Source of the DNA: Curvibacter gracilis ATCC BAA-807
GTDB lineage: Bacteria; Pseudomonadota; Gammaproteobacteria; Burkholderiales; Burkholderiaceae_C
Assembly (NCBI RefSeq): GCF_000518645.1
Contig: NZ_JADZ01000005.1
Span: 62,001-126,000, forward strand
Length of the DNA stretch: 64,000 nucleotides
Reading direction: 5' to 3'
Part shown: positions 45,870 to 56,185 of the stretch, piece after piece
Position numbering within the stretch: position 1 is the stretch's first letter
Layout of the letters: every line of letters starts with the position of its first letter
Program-made: the position numbers and the translations under genes
Notes under the pieces: model-generated
What the model saw: only the letters and a program-made list of their open reading frames with translations
Told to the model about the DNA's origin: nothing
Databases searched by the model: none

Positions 45870-45966
45870 TGCACGCCAGCCAGGCTGGCCCAGGCGTTCG
45901 GCGCACTGGGCCCATGATCGTGCAAAATGTTCGATTTGGCCCTTGGCGAAGGGGCCAGCCCCTTGT

Positions 45967-45993
45967 CCGGGCCCCATGAGGGGCCCGGTTTTT
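45967..45993 (+). terminator. Leader terminator just upstream of the EamA transporter start
   Basis: CCGGGCCCC (45967-45975), loop ATGA and GGGGCCCGG (45980-45988) followed by five Ts and a T-rich stretch form a strong intrinsic terminator that ends 12 bases before ATG 46005. An upstream hairpin, TGGCCC (45937-45942) with GGGCCA (45952-45957), contains GGGGCC (45951-45956), which could alternatively pair with GGCCCC (45970-45975) of the terminator. That allows an antiterminator, so it may be an attenuator. Confidence 0.7.
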
Positions 45994-46004
45994 CTTTCTT
46001 TGTG

Positions 46005-46880
46005 ATGCGACTTTCCCATTCCCGAGCGGTCATCCTGATGGTGGCCGTGACCCTCATGTGGTCGATTGCCGGCGTCGTGACGCGACAACTCGAACATGCC
46101 CAGAGTTTTGAAGTCACCTTCTGGCGCAGCCTGTTCAATGTGTTGGCCCTGTTGCTGATCCTGCCCCTGGTACAGGGGCGCGCTGTGTACGCCAACATGC
46201 GCCATGGCGGTCGAGCGCTGTGGGTGTCGGGGGTGTGCTGGAGCGTGATGTTCACTGCCTTCATGGTGGCCATCATGCTGACCACGGTGGCCAATGTACT
46301 GGTCACCATGGCCTTGGGGCCGCTGTTCACGGCCTTGATTGCCCGGGTGTTTCTGGGCCACCGCATCGCCACCCGGACCTGGCTGGCCATCGTGGTGGCG
46401 GGCCTGGGTATCGCCTGGATGTACGGCAGCCAACTGGGCCACGCGCCGTGGGTGGGCACCCTGGTCGCCCTGTGTGTGCCGCTGGCGGGTTCGATCAACT
46501 GGACCGTGGTTCAGCGCTCGCATGCCCAGGGCCACACCATCGATCTGGTGCCGTCTGTGCTGATCGGCGCCTTGATTTCCGTGCTGACCACCTTGCCGCT
46601 GGCCTTTCCGTTCCGCGCCAGTGGCGCCGACCTGGGGTGGCTGGCCTTGCTGGGGGTGGTTCAGCTGGCGATTCCCTGTGTGCTGGCGGTGCGCTGCGCC
46701 CGGGTGCTGAAGGCGCCCGAGGTGGCCTTGCTGGCCCTGCTGGAGGTGATTTTCGGCATTCTGCTGGCCTGGCTGGGGGCCGGAGAGCGGCCCGCACCCC
46801 AGGTGCTGGCCGGCGGGGCCCTGGTGATCGGGGCCCTGGTATTCAACGAACTATTAGGTTGGAAGGAGCAAAAAGCATGA
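46005..46880 (+). CDS. DMT-superfamily EamA transporter
   Basis: Ten-helix drug/metabolite transporter of 291 residues from ATG 46005; a longer start at 45927 would include the terminator hairpin in the coding region and is rejected. Two EamA repeats are visible (FWRSLFNVLALLLILPL in the first, and ALLALLEVIFGILLAWLGAGE in the second). The substrate is unknown; amino acids or metabolites are usual. Its stop overlaps the start of the hydrolase gene by four bases (ATGA), so both are one transcript controlled by the leader terminator. Confidence 0.87.
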   Translation: MRLSHSRAVILMVAVTLMWSIAGVVTRQLEHAQSFEVTFWRSLFNVLALLLILPLVQGRAVYANMRHGGRALWVSGVCWSVMFTAFMVAIMLTTVANVLVTMALGPLFTALIARVFLGHRIATRTWLAIVVAGLGIAWMYGSQLGHAPWVGTLVALCVPLAGSINWTVVQRSHAQGHTIDLVPSVLIGALISVLTTLPLAFPFRASGADLGWLALLGVVQLAIPCVLAVRCARVLKAPEVALLALLEVIFGILLAWLGAGERPAPQVLAGGALVIGALVFNELLGWKEQKA

Positions 46881-47971
46881 GCATTTTCAATGGCGATGTG
46901 GTGACCGAGGTGCGTGGCCGCATCGGCCTGATCACGCTGAACCGCCCGCGGGCGCTGAATGCGCTGTCCCTGGGCATGGTGCGTGATCTGACCGTGGCCC
47001 TGCAGGCCTGGGCGCAAGACCCGGCCGTGCTGGCCGTGGCCATCCGCGGCAGCAACAAAGAGGGCGTTTTCGGTGCCTTCTGTGCCGGTGGCGACATCCG
47101 CTTTCTGCACCAGGCGGGCAGCACGGGCGATCCGGATCTGGAGGCCTTCTTCACCGAAGAATACGCACTCAACCACCTGATCCATGCCTACCCCAAACCC
47201 TACATCGCCTTCATGGACGGCATTGTCATGGGCGGCGGCATGGGCATCAGCCAGGGCGGCAGCGTGCGCATCGTGACCGAGCGCACCAAGATGGCCATGC
47301 CCGAGACCAACATCGGCCTGTTCCCCGACGTGGGGGGCGGCTACTTCCTGTCGCGCTGCCCGGGGCGCGTGGGCGAATGGCTGGCCCTGACGGGCGACAC
47401 CATCGGCGCCGCAGACGCCCTGGCCTATGGGCTGGCGGATCACTTCCTGCCGGCCGATCGCCAGGCCGGGCTGTGGGAGGCCCTGGCCAGCGGCCCCTGG
47501 GAGACGACCGAGGCGCTGCAAGCCTTCTTGCGCGACCAATGGGCGCAGCCCCCTGTGGCCGAGCAGGCCCATCGAGCCGCGGTGGACCAGCATTTCGCCC
47601 TGCCGGATGCAACCGCCATCGTGGCCTCGCTCGAGGCGTCGGCTGACGACTGGGCCCGCCACACGGCGGCCACCTTGCGCAAGCGCTCGCCCCTGATGCT
47701 GCACGTGGTGCTGGAGCAGATCCGGCGCGCCCGCAGCCTGGACCTGGCCCAAGACCTGCGCATGGAGCGCGACATGGTGCACCGCTGCTTTCACCTGCGC
47801 CCAGGCCAGAGCGAGACGGTGGAAGGCATCCGCGCCCTGGCCGTGGACAAGGACCACCAGCCCCGCTGGAACCCGGGCCGGGTCGAAGAGGTGCCAGCCA
47901 CCCTGGTGGCGCAGTTCTTCAGCAGTCCCTGGTCGGCCTCTGAGCACCCGCTACGTGACCTGAAGGGCTGA
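46877..47971 (+). CDS. 3-hydroxyisobutyryl-CoA hydrolase-like (crotonase superfamily)
   Basis: Crotonase-fold enzyme of 364 residues of the ECH_2/HIBCH group. The oxyanion motif GAFCAGGDIRFL (near 67-78), MDGIVMGGGMGISQGGSVRIV with the second glycine-rich loop, and the catalytic-type TNIGLFPDVGGGYFLSR are present. HIBCH releases 3-hydroxyisobutyrate from its CoA thioester in valine breakdown; an enoyl-CoA hydratase is the alternative. GGAAGGAG precedes ATG 46877. Coupled to the EamA transporter; 23 bases separate it from the convergent anti-sigma gene, where a GGCGT-TGC-ACGCC hairpin lies (47978-47990). Confidence 0.88.
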   Translation: MSIFNGDVVTEVRGRIGLITLNRPRALNALSLGMVRDLTVALQAWAQDPAVLAVAIRGSNKEGVFGAFCAGGDIRFLHQAGSTGDPDLEAFFTEEYALNHLIHAYPKPYIAFMDGIVMGGGMGISQGGSVRIVTERTKMAMPETNIGLFPDVGGGYFLSRCPGRVGEWLALTGDTIGAADALAYGLADHFLPADRQAGLWEALASGPWETTEALQAFLRDQWAQPPVAEQAHRAAVDQHFALPDATAIVASLEASADDWARHTAATLRKRSPLMLHVVLEQIRRARSLDLAQDLRMERDMVHRCFHLRPGQSETVEGIRALAVDKDHQPRWNPGRVEEVPATLVAQFFSSPWSASEHPLRDLKG

Positions 47972-47994
47972 GCCACAGGCGTTGCACGCCGGGT

Positions 47995-48861
47995 TCAGAG
48001 CTGTTTGTAGACGACCAGCGCCAGGTCCAGCAAGGTCTGGCGCGGCAGATCTGCCTGCAAGGCGTAGCCGAAATCGCCTTCCACCCAGTAGAACGAGGGC
48101 ACGGGCCCCTCTTGACTGAAGCTGAACCCTGCCAGCGGGGCCGGGGCCGCTGCAGGCTGGCCGGCGCCGGCTGCCTGGGCCGGCGAGGCGGGCAGGGCAC
48201 CCAGGTACAGCGTGAGCCGCTGTCCTTGCGCATTCTGGTACATGAACTGGGCGCGCGCTCCGGTGTCGCCGGGCAGCAGTCGCCCGCCCACCAGGGCGTA
48301 GCCCTTGGCCTGCAGGTCGGGCAGCTTGAGGGGGCGGCCCAGGCGCTTGGAGAGCCACTGCACCAGGTGCTGCTGCTGGCTGGCATCCACCTCCACCGGG
48401 TGTTTCTGTTCTGGTGCGTAGACGGCGTGGGCCACACTGGCCTGCGCCGAGAACTGGCGGCCGGGAGCCCGCTCCAGGGCCAGCTCGTGGTCGCCGCCGG
48501 CCTGCTGAAGGCCCCGGCCCCACCAGCCGGCACCAAACGTCAGCAGCACGGCCGCGGCCATGCCAGCCCAGCGGCCCGCACTGCGCCAGCTTTGCTGCCG
48601 CCGGGCGGCACGGGCCAGCGTGGCTTGCAACACGGTGGGCGGCGCCTCTTCAAGCACCTCGGTATGCAATGCCTGCAAGGCCAGCCGATCGGCCTGTTGG
48701 GCCCGCACCTCGGCTGCTCGGGCTGGATGCTGGGCCAAGGCTTGCCAGGCGGACTCCGTTTCCGCCATCGACAGGCGCTGGTCGATCAGGGCCTGCAACA
48801 CGTCATCGGGCGGCAGGGCGGGTGGCTTGCCTTGGGGGGGGGAGGAGGGGGTGTCTGACAT
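47995..48861 (-). CDS. Anti-sigma factor, single-pass membrane protein
   Basis: 288 residues from ATG 48861 (a TTG at 48909 inside the sigma gene is an alternative). The N-terminal helical part (about 20-95, LIDQRLSMAETESAWQALAQHP) would bind the sigma factor, one membrane helix lies at about 98-114 (WAGMAAAVLLTFGAGWWG), and the rest is periplasmic, with an Ala/Pro/Gly-rich insert (about 228-250). There is no HxxxCxxC zinc motif. The order sigma then anti-sigma on one strand is typical of ECF pairs. It would sequester the sigma factor until a periplasmic signal is sensed. Confidence 0.75.
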   Translation of the reverse strand: MSDTPSSPPQGKPPALPPDDVLQALIDQRLSMAETESAWQALAQHPARAAEVRAQQADRLALQALHTEVLEEAPPTVLQATLARAARRQQSWRSAGRWAGMAAAVLLTFGAGWWGRGLQQAGGDHELALERAPGRQFSAQASVAHAVYAPEQKHPVEVDASQQQHLVQWLSKRLGRPLKLPDLQAKGYALVGGRLLPGDTGARAQFMYQNAQGQRLTLYLGALPASPAQAAGAGQPAAAPAPLAGFSFSQEGPVPSFYWVEGDFGYALQADLPRQTLLDLALVVYKQL

Positions 48862-48886
48862 GGCAGCGGTGGGCAAAAGGGGCGCC

Positions 48887-49456
48887 TCAATGGGGCCGGC
48901 GCTGGGCAAGGGGACGCACCTTGCCAGCCGAGTCTTGCACTGGGGGGTGTGCCGAGGCCTGGGCCTGGGCCGGGGCTTCCAGCAATTCCCGCAGGCGCGC
49001 CCGGCCCCTGGACAGGCGCGACATCACGGTGCCCACGGGCACGCCGGTGACGTGGGCCACCTGTTCGTAGCTGAGGTCTTCCAGGCTGACCAGCAGCAGG
49101 GTTTCTCGTTGTTCGGGCGGCAGCCGCAGCAGGCAGCGCTGCAGGTCCAGTGCCTGTTCATGGCCGGAGTCGGGGGCGGCCACCCTATCCAGGGCGGCGT
49201 CCAGCGGGTGGTCCGGCCCGGGGCTGTCAGCCACGATGTGCAGGGCCGGCCGGCGCAACTGGTTGATGAACACGTTGTGCATCAGCGCGAACAGCCAAGC
49301 CCGCAGGTCGGTGCCGGGCAGCCACAGCCGCCACTTGCTGCAGGCCCGTTCCAGCGTGTCCTGCACCAGATCGTCGGCAGCCCAGCGATCGCCCGTCAGC
49401 GAGCGCGCATAGCGCCGCAGGCGGGGGATGTGTTCGCTGAGCGCCGTGGCGTTCAT
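48887..49456 (-). CDS. RNA polymerase ECF sigma factor
   Basis: Sigma-70 family group 4 protein of 189 residues. Region 2 (about 8-72: RYARSLTGDRWAADDLVQDTLERA, WLFALMHNVFINQLRR) binds core and the -10 element; region 4 (about 105-160: LPPEQRETLLLVSLEDLSYEQVAHVTGVPVGTVMSRLSRGRARLRELL) binds the -35. Cotranscribed with a secreted lipoprotein upstream and the anti-sigma gene downstream. The trigger is unknown; metal, envelope or oxidative stress are the usual ones. Confidence 0.95.
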   Translation of the reverse strand: MNATALSEHIPRLRRYARSLTGDRWAADDLVQDTLERACSKWRLWLPGTDLRAWLFALMHNVFINQLRRPALHIVADSPGPDHPLDAALDRVAAPDSGHEQALDLQRCLLRLPPEQRETLLLVSLEDLSYEQVAHVTGVPVGTVMSRLSRGRARLRELLEAPAQAQASAHPPVQDSAGKVRPLAQRRPH

Positions 49457-49468
49457 GGTGTGGGGTGC

Positions 49469-49867
49469 TCAGGGCCGTGCCGTGTGCCAGACCTGGTTGA
49501 ACCCATCGCCCGTGCGGTCACCGGGCTTGCTGTCCTTGGCCCAGTGGTACAAAGGCTTGCCCTTGAAGGCCCACTGCAGCTGGCCGTCGTCACGGGTGAT
49601 CACGCTGTAGTCGCCTCGGGCCTTGTCGGTGGCATTGGCCTTCAGGGGCGGCCAGTTGGTGGCACAGGCGCCGTTGCAAACGGATTTGCCCGAGCCGGCC
49701 GCGTCGCGGTCAAACACATACAGCGTCATGCCGGTGGGGCCCACCAGGGCATCGCCCGACACGGTGGCGGGCGGGGGCGGGGCGCTCATCGAGGCGCAAC
49801 CACCCAGCAGGGCGGCGGTCAACAGGTTGGCGGCAAGCGCCGAACGGGAAAAATTCAGGGCGTTCAT
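49469..49867 (-). CDS. Secreted lipoprotein with Yx(FWY)xxD repeats (Lipoprotein_15)
   Basis: 132 residues with lipobox LLGGC (cysteine near residue 24). Two copies of the family repeat are present: TLYVFDRDAAGSGKSVCNGAC (about 48-68) and PLYHWAKDSKPGDRTGDGF (about 105-123), with the conserved CNGACATNWPP core. The function of this family is unknown. AGGAGA precedes ATG 49867. It is first in an operon with an ECF sigma factor and its anti-sigma factor, 12 bases upstream of the sigma gene, so it may be part of their regulon or a signal sensor. Confidence 0.88.
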   Translation of the reverse strand: MNALNFSRSALAANLLTAALLGGCASMSAPPPPATVSGDALVGPTGMTLYVFDRDAAGSGKSVCNGACATNWPPLKANATDKARGDYSVITRDDGQLQWAFKGKPLYHWAKDSKPGDRTGDGFNQVWHTARP

Positions 49868-49903
49868 GGTGTTCTCCTGGGTGTGCAGGGGGTCTGCAGT
49901 GGG

Positions 49904-49932
49904 GTGAACACGCGGCAAGCCCGGAATATTCC
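49904..49932 (-). promoter_or_regulatory. Candidate ECF-type promoter for the lipoprotein-sigma-anti-sigma operon
   Basis: On the minus strand GGAATA (49932-49927), a 17-base spacer and GTTCAC (49909-49904) resemble the GGAA..GTC pattern recognised by ECF sigma factors. It lies 37 bases before the lipoprotein start. The -35 falls within a 10-bp palindrome, GGAATATTCC (49923-49932). Autoregulation is inferred. Confidence 0.4.
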
Positions 49933-49937
49933 ATGCC

Positions 49938-49956
49938 GCTGAAAAATAGTTTCAGC
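49938..49956. terminator. Hairpin after smpB
   Basis: GCTGAAA and TTTCAGC form a perfect 7-bp stem with a 5-base loop directly after the smpB stop. There is no strong T-run on the minus strand, so it is at best a weak terminator. Confidence 0.35.
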
Positions 49957-49957
49957 C

Positions 49958-50431
49958 TCAGCGGTTGCGGCTCTTCATGGCCCGCTCGACCTCGCGCTTG
50001 CCTTCACGGTCCTTGATCGTGTCGCGCTTGTCGTGCTCGGCCTTGCCCTTGGCCAGGGCCACCTCGCATTTGATCTTGCCGTTCTTCCAGTGCAGGTTGA
50101 TCGGCACCAGGGTGTAGCCTTTTTGCTCCACCTTGCCGATCAGGCGTTTGATCTCGTCCTTCTTCATCAGCAGCTTCTTGGTGCGGATGGAGTCCGGGCT
50201 GACGTGGGTGGAGGCCGATTTCAGCGGGTTGATCATGCAGCCCAGCACGTACAGCTCGCCGTCGCGGATCACGACATAGCCATCGGTGAGCTGGACCTTG
50301 CCTTCTCGGGCGGCCTTGACCTCCCAGCCTTCCAGCACCATGCCCGCCTCGAAGCGCTCTTCGAAGAAATAATTGAATGCGGCCTTCTTGTTGTCGGCAA
50401 TGCGGGTAGAGGTTTCGGGTTTTTTCGCCAT
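49958..50431 (-). CDS. smpB: SsrA-binding protein SmpB
   Basis: tmRNA-binding protein for ribosome rescue by trans-translation; 157 residues. ATG 50431 gives [23 protein letters not shown], followed by the OB-fold motif [14 protein letters not shown] and the C-terminal basic tail ([28 protein letters not shown], positions about 131-157), which lies in the mRNA channel. The ssrA gene for tmRNA itself is not in the window. Divergent from ratA with 179 bases between, the usual smpB/ratA arrangement. Confidence 0.97.
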   Translation of the reverse strand: MAKKPETSTRIADNKKAAFNYFFEERFEAGMVLEGWEVKAAREGKVQLTDGYVVIRDGELYVLGCMINPLKSASTHVSPDSIRTKKLLMKKDEIKRLIGKVEQKGYTLVPINLHWKNGKIKCEVALAKGKAEHDKRDTIKDREGKREVERAMKSRNR

Positions 50432-50560
50432 GGTGTCCAGATGGGGCGGCAACAAGAGATTGAAAGAGCCGGGCCATCCCGACCCTGCTGTTGCCGCGGC
50501 TTGCGGCCGAAGGGCGGCAGCCACTCACTACAATCCGTTTCGCCTGAATCCGCGATTTTA

Positions 50561-50585
50561 GGCGCCCCGTTGCCTGTGGGGCGCC
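50561..50585 (+). other. Stable hairpin in the ratA leader
   Basis: GGCGCCCC and GGGGCGCC form a perfect 8-bp stem with a 9-base loop, 25 bases upstream of ratA. A -10-like TACAAT (50529-50534) lies before it without a good -35. The hairpin may modulate ratA translation or termination; no T-run follows. Confidence 0.4.
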
Positions 50586-50610
50586 GAGTTGCGGGCTGGC
50601 CCGCAAATTC

Positions 50611-51051
50611 ATGAAAACCGTCAACAAGTCCGTCCTGATCTGGTACACCCCGCAGGAAATGTTCAAGCTCGTCACCGACGTAGCGCAATACCCGCAATTC
50701 CTGCCCTGGTGCGACCACGCCCAGGTGTTGGCTCAGCAAGAGGGTGGCATGACGGCCGAGGTGGGCATTGCCTTCAGCGGCATCCGCCAGACCTTTGTCA
50801 CCGAAAACACCCATGTTGAAGGCCGCGAAGTGGGCATGAAGCTGGTGAAGGGGCCTTTTTCCAATCTCGAGGGAACCTGGCAATTCCTGCCCGTAGGTGA
50901 CGGCACCCAGCGGGCCTGCCGGGTTGAGTTGGTGCTGAGCTATGGCTTTTCCAACAAGGCCTTGGGCGCCTTGGTGGGGCCGGTCTTCGACAAGATTGCC
51001 GGCAGCCTGGTGGATGCCTTTGTCAAGCGTGCCGAGCAGGTGTATGGCTGA
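50611..51051 (+). CDS. ratA: RatA/Coq10-like START-domain protein
   Basis: Polyketide-cyclase/START-fold protein of 146 residues. The family start KSVLIWYTPQEMFKLVTDVAQYPQFLPWC and VELVLSYGFSNKALGALVGPVFDKIA are characteristic. E. coli RatA has been reported to inhibit 70S assembly, while homologues bind ubiquinone and assist respiration; the name toxin should be used with care. It overlaps the rnfH-family gene by eight bases, and is divergent from smpB as in most betaproteobacteria. Confidence 0.93.
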   Translation: MKTVNKSVLIWYTPQEMFKLVTDVAQYPQFLPWCDHAQVLAQQEGGMTAEVGIAFSGIRQTFVTENTHVEGREVGMKLVKGPFSNLEGTWQFLPVGDGTQRACRVELVLSYGFSNKALGALVGPVFDKIAGSLVDAFVKRAEQVYG

Positions 51052-51400
51052 GCCCGCCAAAGTGCTTTCCCTCACGGTGGCCATGGCACCGGCACCGCGT
51101 CAGGTGCGCGAGCAGTCGGTCTGTCTGCCGGCGCCTGCCACGGTCATGCAGGCGCTGCGCGCCACGGGCTGGCTGGAGGCTGGCGAGGGCGTCGATCTGA
51201 ACCTTTACACCGTCAGTGTCTGGGGGCGCCGCGTGGGCTGGGAGCAGGCCCTGCGCGAGGGCGACCGCATCGAGCTGTGCCGCGCCCTGGTGGTCGACCC
51301 CAAGGTGGCTCGCCGCGAGCGCTTTGCCAAGCAGGGTGCCCGGGGCACCGGTTTGTTTGCCCGGCGCCGGCCCGGGGCTGCGGCCGGCTACGGCGCCTGA
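51044..51400 (+). CDS. rnfH: RnfH-family (RatB) beta-grasp protein
   Basis: Small ubiquitin-like-fold protein of 118 residues. The characteristic parts are TVMQALRATGWLE, VGIWG-like YTVSVWGRRVGWEQALREGDRIELCRAL and the ending VDPKVARRERFAKQ, typical of UPF0125/RnfH. The C-terminal tail (about 100-118) is basic and Gly/Ala-rich. Function is uncertain; it is coupled to ratA by overlapping stop/start. It is convergent with the DUF4124 gene, which ends six bases away. Confidence 0.9.
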   Translation: MAEPAKVLSLTVAMAPAPRQVREQSVCLPAPATVMQALRATGWLEAGEGVDLNLYTVSVWGRRVGWEQALREGDRIELCRALVVDPKVARRERFAKQGARGTGLFARRRPGAAAGYGA

Positions 51401-51406
51401 AGCGCC

Positions 51407-53505
<2,099 letters not shown>

Positions 53506-53519
53506 GCGAAGCCCCTGCG

Positions 53520-55139
53520 ATGCAACACCAGAAAATCCTCATCCTCGACTTCGGCTCCCAGGTCACCCAGCTGATCGCACGTCGCGTGCGCGAAGCCCAT
53601 GTGTTCTGCGAGGTTCATCCCTGCGACGTGTCTGACGAATGGATTCGCCAATATGCGGCCGATGGCCAGCTCAAAGGCGTGATCTTGTCCGGCAGCCATG
53701 CCAGCGTCTATGAAGAAACCACCGACAAGGCCCCGCAGGCCGTGTTCGAGCTGGGGATTCCGGTGTTGGGCATCTGCTATGGCATGCAAGCCATGGCGCA
53801 CCAACTGGGTGGCAAGGTGGAGGGTGGCCACAAGCGCGAATTCGGCTTTGCCGCCGTGCGCGCCCGGGGCCACACCCGTCTGCTCGAAGGCATCCAGGAC
53901 TTCGTCACCGACGAAGGCCACGGCATGCTCGACGTGTGGATGAGCCACGGCGACAAGGTCACCGAGCTGCCCCCGGGCTTCAAGCTCATGGCCAGCACCG
54001 ACAGCTGCCCCATCGCCGGCATGGCCGACGAAGACCGCCGCTTCTACGCCGTGCAGTTCCACCCCGAAGTCACGCACACCAAGCAGGGCCCGGCCCTGCT
54101 GCAGCGTTTCGTGCTGGGCATCTGCGGCGTCTCCCCTGACTGGATCATGGGCGACTACATCAGCGAGGCGGTCGAAAAGATCCGCCAGCAGGTGGGCGAC
54201 GAAGAGGTGATCCTGGGCCTGTCGGGCGGTGTGGACTCCAGCGTGGCCGCCGCGCTGATCCACCGCGCCATCGGCGACCAGCTGACCTGTGTCTTCGTCG
54301 ACCACGGTCTGCTGCGCCTGAACGAGGGCGACATGGTGATGGAGATGTTTGAAGGCAAGCTCCACGCCAAGGTGATCCGGGTCGATGCCTCCGATCTGTT
54401 CCTGGGCCAACTGGCCGGCGTCAGCGAGCCCGAAGCCAAGCGCAAGATCATCGGCCGCGAGTTTGTCGAGGTCTTCAAATCCGAAGCCGCCAAGCTCAAG
54501 GCCGGCAATGGCGGCCACAAGGGCGCCACCTTCCTGGCCCAGGGCACCATCTACCCCGACGTGATCGAGTCGGGCGGTGCCAAGAGCAAGAAGGCCGTCA
54601 CCATCAAGAGCCACCACAACGTGGGTGGCCTGCCCGAGCAATTGGGCCTGAAACTGCTCGAACCCCTGCGCGAGCTGTTCAAGGACGAAGTGCGTGAGCT
54701 GGGCGTGGCCCTGGGCCTGCCCCACGACATGGTCTACCGCCACCCCTTCCCAGGCCCCGGCCTGGGGGTGCGCATCCTGGGCGAGGTCAAGAAGGAATAC
54801 GCCGACCTGCTGCGCCGTGCCGACGCGATCTTCATCGAAGAGCTGCGCAACTTCCGCGACGAGGCCACCGGCAAGACCTGGTACGACCTGACCAGCCAGG
54901 CCTTCACCGTCTTCCTGCCCGTCAAGAGCGTGGGCGTGATGGGCGACGGCCGCACCTACGACTATGTGGTGGCCCTGCGCGCCGTACAGACCAGCGACTT
55001 CATGACCGCCGACTGGGCCGAGCTGCCCTACGCGCTGCTCAAGAAGGTCTCCAGCCGCATCATCAACGAGGTGCGCGGCATCAACCGCGTCACCTACGAC
55101 GTCAGCTCCAAGCCGCCGGCGACGATCGAGTGGGAGTGA
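53520..55139 (+). CDS. guaA: GMP synthase (glutamine-hydrolysing)
   Basis: Two-domain enzyme converting XMP to GMP; 539 residues. The class I glutamine amidotransferase part (1-205) has the nucleophile Cys in [12 protein letters not shown]-like [17 protein letters not shown] and the His/Glu in [10 protein letters not shown]. The ATP-pyrophosphatase part has the P-loop [14 protein letters not shown] (near 235-248) and HNVGGLP with [15 protein letters not shown] at the dimerisation domain. It is followed by a strong terminator. Confidence 0.98.
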   Translation: MQHQKILILDFGSQVTQLIARRVREAHVFCEVHPCDVSDEWIRQYAADGQLKGVILSGSHASVYEETTDKAPQAVFELGIPVLGICYGMQAMAHQLGGKVEGGHKREFGFAAVRARGHTRLLEGIQDFVTDEGHGMLDVWMSHGDKVTELPPGFKLMASTDSCPIAGMADEDRRFYAVQFHPEVTHTKQGPALLQRFVLGICGVSPDWIMGDYISEAVEKIRQQVGDEEVILGLSGGVDSSVAAALIHRAIGDQLTCVFVDHGLLRLNEGDMVMEMFEGKLHAKVIRVDASDLFLGQLAGVSEPEAKRKIIGREFVEVFKSEAAKLKAGNGGHKGATFLAQGTIYPDVIESGGAKSKKAVTIKSHHNVGGLPEQLGLKLLEPLRELFKDEVRELGVALGLPHDMVYRHPFPGPGLGVRILGEVKKEYADLLRRADAIFIEELRNFRDEATGKTWYDLTSQAFTVFLPVKSVGVMGDGRTYDYVVALRAVQTSDFMTADWAELPYALLKKVSSRIINEVRGINRVTYDVSSKPPATIEWE

Positions 55140-55180
55140 TCCTGCCTCGGGCATGGCCTAACAGCCCATGACCAGAAACC

Positions 55181-55208
55181 AGAAAGCCCGCGTGAACGCG
55201 GGCTTTCT
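55181..55208. terminator. Intrinsic terminator after guaA
   Basis: AGAAAGCCCGCG and CGCGGGCTTTCT form a perfect 12-bp stem with a TGAA loop, followed by a GTGTTTT tract. It ends guaBA and could also act on the convergent small gene to its right. Confidence 0.88.
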
Positions 55209-55243
55209 GTGTTTTGGGGCTGACGTTTCGCAAGGAGACCGTT

Positions 55244-55651
55244 TCACCCCATCCCGAACAAGCCCCCCTCATCCAGCAACTCGAACGCAATCTCAGGGCG
55301 CTGCTCCAGGCTTTTCTTGATGGCGGCGGGGATGGCCTGGCGGGTTTTCTTGCACAGGCCGGGCTGCTCGTGGACCAGGATGGTGATGCCGCGCAGGGTG
55401 CGCACCTCGTTGGGGCTGGTGCTGATGGTCAGGCGGATGCCGAGCTGCTGCTCCAGGCGCTCCTCGATGCGGCGCAGATCGCTGAGGCTGCCCAGGTTTT
55501 CCAGCCGCTGCAGCAGGCGCTTTTCCTCCTCGCGGGTCAGGCGCAGCACGCGCAGGTCGCCGCTGGGGTTCTGCAGCAGTTCGTCGCGCCCGCAGACGCA
55601 GGCGCCGGGCGGGCATTCGGTGCGGATCGGAAATGGAGGTGTGGGAGACAT
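55244..55651 (-). CDS. Conserved hypothetical protein with CPPGACVC cysteine cluster
   Basis: 135 residues from ATG 55651 (an ATG at 55672 would add seven). The N-terminus has three clustered cysteines, ECPPGACVCGRDELL (about 13-27), spaced so that they could bind a metal. A predicted helical region follows (REEEKRLLQRLENLGSLSDLRRIEERLEQQLG) and then an alpha/beta part with ITILVHEQPGLCKKTRQAIPAAIKKSLEQ. No family is recognised. It is convergent with guaA and divergent from the DUF167 gene; it could be a small metal-binding or RNA-binding protein. Confidence 0.65.
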   Translation of the reverse strand: MSPTPPFPIRTECPPGACVCGRDELLQNPSGDLRVLRLTREEEKRLLQRLENLGSLSDLRRIEERLEQQLGIRLTISTSPNEVRTLRGITILVHEQPGLCKKTRQAIPAAIKKSLEQRPEIAFELLDEGGLFGMG

Positions 55652-55810
55652 CACTGCGCTGCGGGCCTTCATGGGTGAGACCCTTGTGGCTGGGCATCTT
55701 ACTGAATCTGCAATGCCCCGGCGGCGGGCAGGCCACCGCGCACCGAGGCGACGGCGCCACGGCCTCTATGATGCTGCCAGGCCCGTCCGGGCCGTTTGCT
55801 TCCAACCTCC

Positions 55811-56071
55811 ATGGCCAAGATCGTTCTCTACTGCCAACCCGGCGCCAAACAGACCCAGCTGATGGGCACCCATGATGGCAAGCCCAAGATCCAACTCAAG
55901 GCGCCGCCGGTGGACGGCGAGGCCAACAAGGCGCTGATCGCTTTTGTGGCCCAGCGCTGTGGGGTGTCCAAGTCGGCGGTCACCATCGAGCTGGGCAGCA
56001 GCGGGCGTACCAAGCGGGTGGCGGTCGACGGGCTGGACGATGCCGCACTGCGGGCCTTGTTCGGGCTGTGA
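55811..56071 (+). CDS. DUF167 (YggU/UPF0235) family protein
   Basis: 86 residues from ATG 55811. Family signatures are KIVLYCQPGAKQTQLMGTHDG, KIQLKAPPVDGEANKALIAFVA and GSSGRTKRVAVDGL. Function is not established; homologues in other bacteria occur near yggT. Isolated here between the hypothetical gene and macA, with no clear promoter seen. Confidence 0.88.
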   Translation: MAKIVLYCQPGAKQTQLMGTHDGKPKIQLKAPPVDGEANKALIAFVAQRCGVSKSAVTIELGSSGRTKRVAVDGLDDAALRALFGL

Positions 56072-56185
56072 CGGGGGCCCGTTCGGGGCGGGGCGGCGGC
56101 TCGCTTTACCTTCCTGTGACGCTGCGCAAGCCGTGATGTCACGCTGGGCTGGCACACTGGGTGGCTTGCAAGCCTCAGATTTTTC

